From NCBI RefSeq assembly GCF_030272615.1, contig NC_081408.1:610705673-610769672 (forward strand): a DNA stretch of 64,000 nucleotides, written 5' to 3'. A model generated the notes under the pieces. The model did no database searches and was not told the DNA's origin. It saw only the letters and a program-made list of their open reading frames with translations. Positions 22,998 to 34,566 of the stretch are shown here, in pieces (positions within the stretch are counted from its first letter, which is position 1; each line of letters begins with the position of its first letter). Origin of the DNA: Cryptomeria japonica. Lineage: Eukaryota; Streptophyta; Pinopsida; Cupressales; Cupressaceae. The translations under genes and the position numbers were made by a program.

Positions 22998-25900
22998 ATG
23001 AGTCTTACAACAATAAGCCCTACTTACACTATTTCTGTTAGACGAAGCCTTAGAATTAAGTCTTTCCGAGGTTTAATTACCGAGGAGATGGAACCTAATT
23101 TGAATAGCCTTTTTAACGAGGACACGGGTAATTCCTCTAATCCTCCTAATGATGAAGAAGCTCTCCATGAGGTTTCTGTAGAACAACTTGCGAAATTGGA
23201 TAACCAATTTGACGATTTTCGACAATGGATGTCTCAAGAATACCCCGATAGTCAAGCTCTTCCTTTAATTGAGGGTCTAAAGCATATGCTTCAAAGTGAT
23301 AAGAATGGAATTGATATTTTGCGTGGTATTGCACACGTTGTGGATTCGAATGTGATGCCTATGAAGAGTTGTGCCGAAACTTTAGGTTATACACAACCTC
23401 CCACTCAAGTCAATCATTCTATTCCTTTGACAACTTCTATTGCTAGCATACCTACTTTTACATCAAACATAATGGCTACTTCTATACAAGACATTCCGCC
23501 TATGATTACCAGTCATGGGGGAAATCCTTCTTCTTCAATTAACCCTCTGCCTTCATTCAATCCGACTTCTTCATTCATTCCTTCACTGAGTGTCCCTATT
23601 ACATCTCCACAAATGAACATGACACAAGGGGGCAATTCATTCAACCATTCCATTCCTCCTTGTAGTGTTCCTCCTTTCCAATCCTCTCCTATGATTAACT
23701 ATCATAGTGTCCCGCCACCTTACTCTTTACCTTCTTTCAATAACATAACACCTCCATCTCAATCTAACACATCTAATATGAATTCTTCGACTGAAGCGAC
23801 CATTAACAATCTTGCACAAACTGTCTCTTCTTTACAGTAACAAATTGCCTCTATGAATCAATCTAAGTTTAGTGTGCTCACATTTGATGTTGCGAGCCCA
23901 CTTTCTCTTGACATTGTTCGAGCTATCCCTCCTAAACATGTTGAAATCCCGCATTTGGAGCTTTATAATGGTAAAGGAGATCCTCTAACACATGTTAAGA
24001 CTTTTCAAACAATATGTACTGATTTTGCTTATGACCAAAGGTTGCTTGCGAAACTGTTTACTAGAACATTAAGAGACAAAGCCCTACAATGGTATTGCTC
24101 GTTGCCTTCTTATTCTATTACTTCTTTTGAACAACTTGCAAATGCTTTCATTCAACAATTTCAAAACAATATAAGTCCTAAAGTTACTTTGATTGATTTA
24201 ATGCATTGTAAACAAGGTGTTAAAGAAAAAGTGACTGATTTCATTGGTAGATATAAGCATTTGTATGCTCAAATTTCTTTTCCGGTGCCTGACAATGATA
24301 TTCAAAGAATCTTTATTTCTAATTTGCAAAAAGATATTCGAGACAAACTTTTGTTTTCTGAGTTTACTTCTTTCCAACAGTTGTGTGCAACTCTTCACAA
24401 TTATCAACTGACTGTGAGTCAAATGGAACAATCACATCCTATGGCTCCAAGTGATAAGGGTGATAGCAGTCAACAACCATTTGGGAAGTTTAAACCGAAC
24501 AGAGATTCCATCAAATTCAATGAAAACATCATCAACAACAATGTGAATGCAGCATCAGGTGTGCCTCCTATTTCTAAATTTTTCAAGAAAGAAAGAAAGT
24601 ATACTCCTTTGAATGAATCATTGCATAGTATTATGAATAAGTTATTGGAACAAAATGAGCTTACTCTTCCTCCTGTACGACAAATTGATCCTGCGAAGAT
24701 TACTTCACCTTATTTTGATAGCAAAGCTTTTTGTCACTTTCATCGTCAGCCTGGGCATGATACTGAAAAATGTTTTTCTTTAAAGGGTAAAATTCAAGAT
24801 TTGATTGATAATAATACTATTTCTGTTTCTGGAGTGAATGATAAAGGCGATACATCTGTAGCTCCTCCTAACCAAAATCTTCAGATTTTTACTGATCCAT
24901 TACCTTCCCATACCTCTAATGCGATTGAGGCTAATGATTCCTCTCTCTCATCTGATGGTCTTGTGTCTATGACTCCAAATGTGATTAACTTTGTAGAGCA
25001 GCAAGAAAACCCTAAAGAACCTTCCATCACATTTGATTCTAGTGAAACTATCAGGGCACCTGATGGTCCTTTATACATAGTTGCAAAAGTCAAGAATACA
25101 CCTTGCCGTGGAGTGCTTATTGATCCTTCGTGCATGGTTAATGTTATTACTGAAGAATTTCTTTTTACTTTTCAATTGAATCAAGTGATCTATGACAAAA
25201 CAGATGTGGTTGTGAAATTATTTGATGCATTTTCTTCTCTTGCGATTGGTTCTATTACATTACCTATTGAGGTCCATAACAAATCTCTTGATGTGAACTT
25301 TGCTATTATTCCTTCGTCCGAACAATTTCGTGTGAAGCTTGGCTATCCTTGGCTATCTTCCATGAAAGCTATTGCTTCTCCTATACATAAGTGTTTGAAA
25401 TTTCCCCATAATGGTGAAGTTGTTACTGTCAATCATAGTCTCTTTAAACCAGTTGAAAGAACTTCTAGTGTTCCTATTGATTATTTTTGGCCTAAACAAT
25501 TCCAATCCCTTCCTCCGCGAAGTGATCATCTTTTCAAATCTTATCAAAAGTGGAAAATAGATATGATCTTATCTTTAAGTGAACCTAGAACACCTAAACT
25601 TGATATTCCTATCGTTCTTGAGAAGGAAATTCTTCCTTTGAAAGATAAAACTAATGTCTTTCCTCAAGAAGATTCCCAACCCATCCCTATGGATGTGACT
25701 ATGTCTATGCCTAATAAATATTCTAAGAGTAGACCTATACCTCCTCATCACGATGGACTTGGTCTTCTCCCTAAACCAAAGATTCCTCCTTTATATGGAG
25801 CAGTTCCTCCTCCTTCCTTTTATAGAGAGAAGAGACCTTCTTCTTCTCCTATTATCCAACCTAAGAGACCACAACCTAAACACCCAAGTGATAGGGATGA

Positions 25901-26423
25901 GAACATTCCTCCTCCTCAATCTTCTCCACTTCCTACTAAGACTAGATGAAATCGTTCTGCACGTGAACGCCGACGAAAGCGTCGTCTTAGGGCTCAAGCA
26001 GCTACTTCTCAAACTTTACAATCTCCAAAAACACCTTCAACAAGCATTATTCCATTTTCTCCTCAGCCAGAAATTGAGCCTAAATCTCCTAAACATAAGA
26101 TGCATGATGGTCTTGATCCTGTGCGAGTTAGAGACCCTATTTTTATAAATCTTGATGATGATATAGATGAAAATGTTACTCCTCTTGCTTCTGATAGTGA
26201 ATATGAACTTGTTGATATCGATAACCATTTATCTAACGAATTTTATAAAGCACTTATCCTAGCTCCTAGACAAGAACAATGTGGCTTGGAACATGAACAT
26301 AGCCCTTGTTTGGATCTTGTGATAGCTCCATCTACTGTGTTGGATGTTCCTCCTCTAGCGTGTTCCCTGCCTTCCCGAAACATTGATCAGCAAGATCGGG
26401 GGGTAGATGACGTGCTAGACTAG
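22998..26423 (+). pseudogene. G1 gag-protease polyprotein, two in-frame stops
   Basis: One frame of about 1,141 codons interrupted only by TAA at 23838 and TGA at 25947, both explained by single C-to-T changes (CAA, CGA). Residues 1-280 are low-complexity, Ser/Pro-rich. A Retrotrans_gag-type domain follows (IPHLELYNGKGDPLTHVKTF ... LRDKALQWYCSLP ... ANAFIQQFQNNI). CHFHRQPGHDTEKC at about 24732 is a CCHC-like motif typical of plant gypsy gag. Retropepsin-like sequence LIDPSCMVNVI near 25116 has D-P-S instead of D-S/T-G, followed by LGYPWLSSMKAI (compare LGRPWL in Athila/Tat relatives). After the second stop comes a strongly basic RERRRKRR and an acidic tail. Pol is absent. Confidence 0.85.
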
Positions 26424-27150
26424 TTTCATTAGCATAGCAGATTCTCTCCTCCTCTCTTTTGTTACTTATTCTATATGTTATTCTCATTCTTCTATTTGTT
26501 GTCCTTAGTGTTGTCTACTTGAGGACGATGCAAAGCATTGAGATCTCTTTTGGGTCTCTCTCATGTTGACTCAAAAGACACATGTGTTCCCTTCTTCTAG
26601 GTGACCTTCCTTGATTGGGGAATGAAGAACAATTATGCATACATACATATGATATATATACATGACTTATCATACAGCATACTGACCCCGAGGAAAGTGA
26701 AGTCACCTCGTGCTTTGTGTTTGTGTCTATTATCCTTGGGTTTATCTCACACTTGGGGGCTAAATCTTTGTGATAACGTGCTTCTTTCCTTTCTCATTTC
26801 TTATGTGTATCACTACGTTAAAACAATCACCCCCGTTGAGGCGTGTGCGATCGCTTTAACGTAGGGGGGCATACACCCTGTCTATCCCTTCAAGATACTT
26901 GAAAATTTCTTGGCGAACTTAGCTTTGCCTTGAAAATTTTTGGTATTTCTTTTGCATGACTCATAGTGAGGGAACCTTACTACTGACAGTCATGGTTCTC
27001 CCTCGTGATCTTCCCTTTTACTTTGTCAATCGAAGTCGTAAGATCCTTAGTCCACTGGGGGCTTGGTGTATCTTGCCTCCTTGACGTGGTGAAAGTTTTT
27101 CAATGTTGTTTCCTTGTACTTTACTGGAAGTATGAGCATACATACTCCCG
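26424..27150 (+). other. G1 3' untranslated region
   Basis: No supported gene. Repeated phrases of the type GGGGGCTAAAT and TGGGGGCTTGG occur at 26755, 27056 and 27158 around the polypurine tract, suggesting earlier duplication of the 3' end. Confidence 0.5.
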
Positions 27151-27167
27151 CTAAAGTGGGGGCTAAA
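27151..27167 (+). promoter_or_regulatory. G1 polypurine tract
   Basis: CTAAAGTGGGGGCTAAA directly before the 3' LTR start TGTAGC, the expected plus-strand priming site. Confidence 0.85.
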
Positions 27168-28450
27168 TGTAGCGTCCTAAAATTGTGACACTTGCAATTT
27201 CGACTGCATTTCGGTCTTCACGATGGCAACGCAACACGGAACCTGAATGGAGACCCCAAAACTTGTCCACGACACCAAAAACTGCATTTTTCAAGCACCC
27301 TGGCCTGAACCTCCTTTGCACCCTGCTGTCCCGGGAGGTGGGACCAGAGTGCCCAGCACCCTGGTCCTTCAGGACCAGGGCACCCAGCGCCCTGGTCCCC
27401 CAGGACCATGGCGCCCAGCGCCCTGGTCCCTGGCCCTATTTTGGGCCTGGTCTCCTATGGGGTCTCGGGTCTTTTTGTTTGCAAATTGGAAATTATCATT
27501 TCCTAGTCAGCCTAAGGTCGGGAAAATCAATCTATTAACCTTAATTGACAAGTATATAAACTACTTTTCCTCTCTCATTTTTGAAAAAGAAGAGGAGAAT
27601 AGATGGAAAAAGGTGGAAATGATACGCAAACATTCAAGCATTCAAGAATTCAAGCATTCCTTCAAGAAATTGATCATTCCAAGTCTCCATTCAAGGCTAA
27701 GTGTTGCATTCAAGACAAGGATTCAACCATTGAAGAGGAGATCACTTACTACATACTACTACAACATACAACAAACAACAACATCTATATCTTCGCACAT
27801 AAGGATACAAACATCCTTACAACAAGGTATTAGTACTTGTTTTACATTACAGACATTTACATTTACAGCATTTCTCATTTCTTGGTTAATTCTGAAACCG
27901 GGGTTTGACCTAAAGGCAAACCCCTAATCCCTAACCTCCCAATCGTCTTCGCTTTTCTGTGTGTAGGTTGCAGGTACGCGGCTGAAATTGAAGATCTGGA
28001 ATCCTTGTGCAGAGACGAACAGATCCCCCTTCGTTTCGCGGATTTTTCGGAGGACCGTGTGCACGCCGGGCGCCATCGTCCCGTCAACTTTTGCTCAAAT
28101 TTGCAGGACAACACCTTATCGACATTTTACTGCTAATTCTAGGTCCGCAGCTTCATCCTATATCCCTATCTCAGTTTATAAGCGAATCTTTCTCACTTTC
28201 TATGCATTCCTAGCTTAATTCTTCTATCAACATTCTTTACAAAAGAGGGTAGCCTTGCTATCTTAACCCTTGAAACTCATTTAGCATCCAATCTTGCATT
28301 GTGTGGGATTGGATCTTGTGGGTTTCAACCCCTCTTTTGAATGTAAAGTCTCCTTAAGTGAAAACCATCAACCCTAGCAACCTCCCTTCTCTCTCCTTAG
28401 AGTTAGAAGAGGGGAGAGCAACTAGGGTTCGACCGATTTTCCGCTTTACA
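27168..28450 (+). repeat. G1 3' LTR
   Basis: 1283 bp, the same length as the 5' copy, ending GCTTTACA followed by CCATC. All differences noted against the 5' LTR in the compared part are transitions. Confidence 0.95.
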
Positions 28451-31064
28451 CCATCAGAAACATACTTGGTATGAAACACGCACTTGCATCGAACCAACTT
28501 TCTTCTCTTTGGAAGAGAACAAAGATCCCAAGTATGATTCTTCATCAAAGAAGAATACTCCTCATCCATGGTCCTATCCCACTTCGGGTGATCTGTCACC
28601 TTTGAAATTTTTTGAGGATCATCTAAAATGGTATAAATCTGAAGACTAGAACTAGATGTCTGTGCATGAGTACGATGAGTGTCAGAAGGATCACCTGCCA
28701 AAGAACCAACAACATCAGCTGTAAACCGGGGCCACTTGGGCAAAGGCTGAGCGACGGGTGGTGGTGGTGGTGGTGGACCATCATTTGCATCATCCTCAAA
28801 GAAGAAGGAATCCTCAAAAGATGAAGAGGGAGGAGGAGATAGTGAGGGAGAAGCAGGTGGTGGAGAATCCATCTGAGGAAGGTGCTCATAAAACTGGCCA
28901 TCCCACCTAAATAGGACCTCTCAAGAATCAGGATCAAACAACCTGTACACCTTAACATCGTCATAATAGCCAACAAAAATGAGTGGTTGGATCTTCCTCT
29001 CCATGGATTCCTCTGAGCATCTGGAATAAATGCCCAAGCCTCACTACCAAAAACTTGGAATGAAAAAAACATCAGGCTTGATATGGGACCAAGCCTAGTG
29101 GCACAATTAACTGCCATAGCCCAAAAAGCAGGCTGCATAAAACATGACTGAAGCATACAATTGGCCATCTCCTATAGTGTTCTATCCTTTCTCTCAACAA
29201 CACCATTCTATTGAGGGGTGTGAGGAACAGATAACTGATGCTGCAAACCATGCTCTATGCAAAAATATATAAAAGCCTTACTCACATATTCTCTCCCATT
29301 ATCTGTGCGTATCCTCTTTATAGAAAGACTAGATTGCTTCTCTACTAATATCTTAAAGACTCGAAATGAATCAAAGACATCAGACTTGTACTTAAGAAAG
29401 TACACCCATGTGTGTCTGGAGAAGTCATCAATGAAAGTGAGTACATACTTGGACCCTGAAAAAGATGGAGTCGGAAATGACATAAGATCACTGTGGATCA
29501 AATCGAAGGGTGTCTTAGCATGGGTGGCTCTACCTGTAGGAAAAGGATCATAGTGATTCTTTCCAAGTGCACGACCTCAACATACACCATCACTATAGGA
29601 TATCTGAGGGAGCCTAATAACAAGTGCTTGTGTGCTCATCTGTTGTAAGTATCTGTAGTTGACATGGCCAAAACGCTCATGCCACAGTTTTCTCACAAAA
29701 TCTGCATGTGCTACAAGAGAAACACTTGAACCATCTGGACTCTCAAAGCCATCAAACTGATATAACCAAGAATCAGGATCAACACTGCTAGTATCCACAA
29801 CCAAGTTAGGATCATGGAGCTCTCAAATAACCACACCATGTAGTGAGAACTCAACCATTTTACTAGAGCCAAAATGACAAATTTGATTAACAGAGAGGAG
29901 GTTCGTAGAAATGTTAGGAACCAAAACAACATCCTAAAAACAACCACCCATCAACAAAACAAAACTTGAACCTGAAACTGAAAGTTGTACTGAGTCACCA
30001 ACTACAATATGTAAAGTATTACTATGAGCAAGTGAGGTAACAAGCTGCGGTGAGTGTGCCATGTGATGAGAAGCCCCATAATCAATAATCCAAGTGGATG
30101 CAGAAGGAATAGATAGTGTAGAAAGAGCATGTCCTTTCCTAGTAGAAGAGGAAGATGGACGTTGAGGAGTAGAAATATGATGTTGCTGCATGGCTACCTC
30201 CAAAGCCTTTGATCATTTCTAACAATGACAAACTGGATGACCTTCTTTGCCACATAAACTACAAAGTTCATCTGATTTCTTCTTAGTCTTGGAGGAAGAC
30301 TCACCAGACTTAGAAGAGTGCTCCTGTTTGGGATAGGACTTCATTTTGAAATCAGACTTAGGTGATGGCTTGGAGGGATGCTCACTGCTAGCTGAATCCT
30401 TCTTAGGCTTCAGTTTCTGCTTCTTGTTCTCTTTAGATGTCTGAGCAACCAATGCTTTTGGCTTTGATCCTATGAGAGTATCCAACTGAGATAGGTAAGC
30501 CTGCTCATGATTCAAGCAACTACATAACACATCAAAAGTAGGCCTGGTGAAGCGTGTACCCAATGCATCCATAGTAGAATAAAAGGTGGAAGCAAATATC
30601 TGATAGGGACCTCAAAGCTTAGAGAGAATCTGGTAGATACACTCGGGGTCTATCTTATTCTTACCACAACTATGTAGGATAGATCTGGTGGTTTTAAACT
30701 TGTTCAAAAAGTCCTCAATGTGAGGAAAAGACTCAGGTAACAAGGAAGAGAGCTCTGCCTCAATCTGTAATGATCTGAACTCATTGACAGTACCAAATAG
30801 AGTTTCAAATTTGCATCACATAGCCCGAGGAGTGAGAAAACCATCAAGGCTAAAAAACAAGCTGTCTGAAACATGTAAGGAGATGACACCCATAGCCTCA
30901 TCCATCTTATTGCGGTGCTGAAGAATCTCAAAAGGATGTTGCAATAGTGGCTGATCTGCATCCAAACATGACCACAACCCTCTTGATCTGAGAAGCCTCA
31001 TCATACGAGCTTTCCAGAGGTGATAGTTATGGGATGTAGGTAGCTCAACTGAAGAATCTTCCAT
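28451..31064 (-). pseudogene. Copia element K1, gag to RT N-terminal portion
   Basis: Read leftward from MEDSSVELPTSHNYHLWKARM at 31064. Gag (31064-30572), zinc knuckle CSLCGKEGHPVCHC (about 30240), protease IIDYGASHHMAHS (near 30080; Y replaces S/T in the active site), GAG-pre-integrase LWHERFGHVNYRYLQQM (29690), integrase HSDLMSF...YVLTFIDDFSRHTWVYFL...RIRTDNGREYVS (29501-29208), a Pro/Ser linker, then RT start WDRTMDEEYSSLMKNHTWDL...CVFHTKYVSDG, cut by G1 at 28450. Stops and frameshifts are scattered, but long open parts remain. Confidence 0.9.
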
Positions 31065-31546
31065 GTGTGTCTGTACCTGAACTTGGACCTGCTCTTGATT
31101 TTTTTAATTAAGTGATCTTTCAGACTAGATAGAAGATGCAGAAGAGTTTTTTTTGTTTTTTTTTGAGTTTAGGTGTTTTGATTTCCTGAAGTAAGTTATA
31201 GAAAATAGAAAAAAAATAACACCCCCACAATATGTAAAATAAAAAACTAGTACAATCTGAGAGCCAGAAAAGAAGACAAGAGCAAAGAAAATGCGTCAGA
31301 CACTATCTTGTGTACCTGGTGATTTTTTTGGAAAAAATAACTCCAAATCTAGAAGATCTCTACAAGACCTTTCTAAAGCCTATTTGTTTTCCAAAAACGA
31401 AGTCCGTTTGCCCAAGTTATAGCTCCTGGAGTGCAGAAAAGAGCACTGACTTGGACGTAAAAAAAGGTACTAAATGAAAAAATCAGAAAATCTCACCTCT
31501 AGATCTGAGTAGGGCTCAAAAATATGACTCTGTTTGCCCAAGTTAG
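31065..31546 (-). other. K1 leader, cut by LTR-A
   Basis: Non-coding sequence upstream of K1 gag. It shows no recognisable primer site or LTR of K1, so the K1 5' end seems to have been removed or displaced where LTR-A begins. TTTGCCCAAGTTA occurs twice (near 31407 and 31535). Confidence 0.5.
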
Positions 31547-33044
31547 TGTTGGAATTTCAATAAGTCTATTGGTATAAGGATATTGAGAAGGTTGTTGGAG
31601 ATTATTGATATAACTGATAAAAGGATAATTATTGTATTAATAATATTATTTTGTCATTGATGTCAAGAAATTGATTTTCTGATTCAGTATGATGTTGCCA
31701 TATCTTAAGAAGTATGGTTTGATGAGTATAAAGATGTTGGTAAGTGACACAGAATGAATGTGAAAATGAAAGGGAAAAAAATGTTATTCAAATGGGCAAC
31801 TATTACTGAGTTAGACAGTGATGAGATTATGTTGTTTTGATTGTTTTGATATCCTATATATGTGTATTCATTGACTGAACAAGAAGGAGAAAAGATTTCA
31901 TGAGTAAAGGTTTGATACTATTCTATGTTACCGAGCAAGGAGCTAGTCAGTAAACCCCAAGGTTATCGATATCAGTTAATGAAGGCAGAATGTCTACCGA
32001 GTGAAGTTCAGTATTAACCGAGTAACAACCGAGCAGTAACTGAACGCATTGGATGAATAAAAGCATTATTAAATGAAGGATGCCAATGAGCTGGAGATGT
32101 ATAGATGTTTGGTATGTCATACAAGATGTTTGTTGAGGATCTATGACAATGAAAATACAAGAGTCAGATCTACAATGCAGATTAAATGGTCATAACCTAG
32201 ACAAGTACCAAGGAAGGAATACAAGTTCCAAGGTGAGATAAAACATTTTTCAAATCGAAGGATTCAATGAACCTATTCAAGTATGATGATCTGATTGCTA
32301 AGATTGATCATGGGAAATGTGATCAAGGAGAATAAGCAGCTAGGAATTGTTTATAAATAAGGAATTGTTGATGAACAATGTATGTGGGCAAATAGAAGAA
32401 CAATGATGCTGCTGTAGTGATCACCGAGCACAGAAGATTGAAGATCTGATTGAAGGACAGATTGAGAAGCCCAACAAGAAGCAAGATAAGTCTTATGACA
32501 AGATTATCTTGAGTACATTGAGCACATAGAATCTGCTTTAGCATTTCAAATGTGAAGTTGCAAATATATTTAATTACTGTTATTTATTCTGTAAGTGATA
32601 GGAAATCTCTTAACCGAGTGGACCTAACAGTCTTATTTGTAAATCCTCTAGCAAGGTAACATTCTGAATGAGTGTTTGAAATCCTTTGACAAGGTCACTT
32701 CTAACAAAGTGAAGATTTTAACAGATCTAAGGGAAATCCCTTAACCGGGTCACATCTAGCAATGTGTTTAAGTAATTTGTAACAGGATTGGCTTTTAACT
32801 GAGCATACTCTAGAAGGGTATATTTATTAGTGGGTCCAAAATCCCACAATGGTTTTTTCCTATTTGGGTTTCCATGTTAAATTTGGTGTTAAATGTGTTG
32901 TGATGTTTTAAGTTTGTTAGTTTATGAGTTTGAATGATTTACAATCTAGGTTGCATATTAAAGTAAAGGCTACCGAGGTTGAATCTATTGAATATATTGT
33001 TTTGTGAGTTTATATGATTCACCCCCCCTCTCATCTTTCTAACA
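31547..33044 (+). repeat. LTR-A (copia, + orientation)
   Basis: 1498 bp, TGTTGGAATT...CTTTCTAACA, followed two bases later by a methionine-type primer site, so it is a 5' LTR. A TATA box (TATAAATA, 32352) is conserved in LTR-B. Short CCGAG-containing repeats cluster at 31930-32045. GATTCACCCCCCCTCTC sits just before its end. It is roughly 85% identical to LTR-B by eye. Confidence 0.9.
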
Positions 33045-33046
33045 AT

Positions 33047-33058
33047 TGGTATCAGAGC
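33047..33058 (+). promoter_or_regulatory. Primer binding site after LTR-A
   Basis: TGGTATCAGAGC, complementary to plant initiator methionine tRNA, two bases after the LTR end. Confidence 0.95.
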
Positions 33059-33149
33059 TCTGGACTCCAGAAGAAAAGTTTAAAGGAACTTGAGGCAAGA
33101 TCCGAAGATGTATAAGAGGGATGCCCCAAACTGAACAAGTCAAGTTTCT

Positions 33150-34457
33150 CCACATGGCAGAAAAGGATGAAGCTACACTTATCAGGAATTGGAGAATATG
33201 CAACACATTATCTAAAGAATGATTACACTGCACCGAGCACCTACTCGATGAAAATGGAAGAGATAAAGGTAAAGCAAGAACATATTCAATCAATGATTGA
33301 AATAACATCAACATTGACCGACTCAGAGTTTAATGATTTGGAAGGTTGTAATGATGCCAAAGAAATGTGGAATAAGCTCATATCTATGTATGGTGGTAAT
33401 GAACATGTTCAGAGAGCAAAAGTAGATAGTCTAAGAGGTCAACTTGAATCCATGAGAATGAATGAAGGTGAGAATATTATCCAATAGAGTACAAGGTTAA
33501 AGGAAACCATCAATCAAATCAAAGGAGCAGGAGGAACTATTGAAGAAAAGGATGTAACAAGTAAGTTGCTTAGAACACTTCTACCTACTTATGCCATTCG
33601 AGTCTCTGCAATTAATGAATTAAGGTCTATACCAAACATGCCAGTCTCCTTGGATGCCACTATCGGTAAGCTACATGCATTTGAGTTAAGTAATTTTGAT
33701 AATAGTGGGTCTTCGGTAAATAAAGTTGAATCTGCATTCAGTTCTTTTCGTCTTGATGAATCTGATGATTAAAATGATAGAATGTATAAGTATACTAAAG
33801 GAAATCATAGTGGAGCAAGTGAAAGATTTCGCAAAAACATGGAAGAAGTACACAAACTGTATGAGGAAATAAAAAAGCAAGAAGAGTTTGAAGCATTATT
33901 AGCCAGAAGGTTACTGAGAGGTAAAGGTAAGTATAAAGGGAAGTTACCTTTGAAATGTTTTAACTGTGATAAAATAGGACATATGGCTTCTAACTGCCCT
34001 GACAAAGAATCTAGTGAAAAGAGAGAATACCGAGATGACAGACATAAAGACAATCATTACAAAGGGCACCGAGACTTCAGAAGGAGAGATAGAAAGGCAT
34101 GCCTAGTATCCGATGAGGAATCCAATGATGATAAATCTGATGAAACTGAGACAGAGGAAGTTGTTTATGTGGCTATCAAAGATGGATTAGATGAAGAAAG
34201 GTATGAAGAAAAATCCTTAATATCTCACATAAATAATAATCATTCTTGGATCATAGATAGTGGATGCTCACATCACATGACAGGTGATAAACACAAGTTT
34301 GTTAAATTAGAAGATTATGATGGGGGTTATGTAAGATTTGGTAATGATGCACCATGTCCAGTGGAAGGTAAAAGATCTATCACACTTCTTGACAATGCTA
34401 AATGTGATGATGTATATTGGGTTGAAGGTTTGAAATACAATTTGTTGAGTGTAGCAC
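33150..34457 (+). pseudogene. Copia gag and protease stub (element A)
   Basis: Gag with UBN2-like sequence (IEITSTLTDSEFNDLEGCNDAKEMWNKLISMYGG...AKVDSLRGQLE), a stop at 33485, RTLLPTYAIRVSAINELRS, zinc knuckle CFNCDKIGHMASNCPD (33957), then an intact protease signature WIIDSGCSHHMTGD (34248) and YWVEGLKYNLLSVAQ. It ends abruptly at an inverted junction near 34457, where GAG-pre-integrase should continue. Few stops, so it is fairly young. An Asp/Glu/Lys-rich region (about 34015-34160) lies between the knuckle and the protease. Confidence 0.9.
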
Positions 34458-34566
34458 AGAGAAACTTGACTTGTTCAGCTTTGGTGCATCCCTCTTATAC
34501 ATCTTTGGATCTTTAACTCAAGTGCCTTTAAACTTTTCTTCTAGAGTCCAAAGCTCTGATACCAAT
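34458..34566 (-). other. Inverted copia leader and primer site belonging to LTR-B
   Basis: The reverse complement of this stretch matches the leader just after LTR-A (33059-33155) at roughly 90% by eye. The primer site is complementary at 34553-34564. The junction with element A falls at about 34457-34461. Confidence 0.9.

Larger units (their letters stand above)
20534..28450 (+). mobile_element. G1: complete Ty3/gypsy-type element with gag and protease only
   Basis: 7917 bp between 5-bp duplications CCATC (20529-20533 and 28451-28455). Both LTRs are 1283 bp (20534-21816 and 27168-28450) and end TGTAGC...TTTACA. The internal part (5351 bp) has a primer site, a long repeated leader, one gag-protease reading frame with two in-frame stops, a 3' untranslated region and a polypurine tract. 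RT, RNase H and integrase are missing, so it is non-autonomous. It interrupts the K1 RT and is therefore younger than K1. Confidence 0.95.

Noticed and set aside
25753-26148. 131-codon + frame overlapping the gag-protease frame
   Set aside because: Shadow frame; the conserved gag-protease frame continues through it with one stop.
30704-30961. Extra minus-strand frame in K1 gag
   Set aside because: Alternate frame of the gag gene at 31064-30572, likely a product of frameshift decay.
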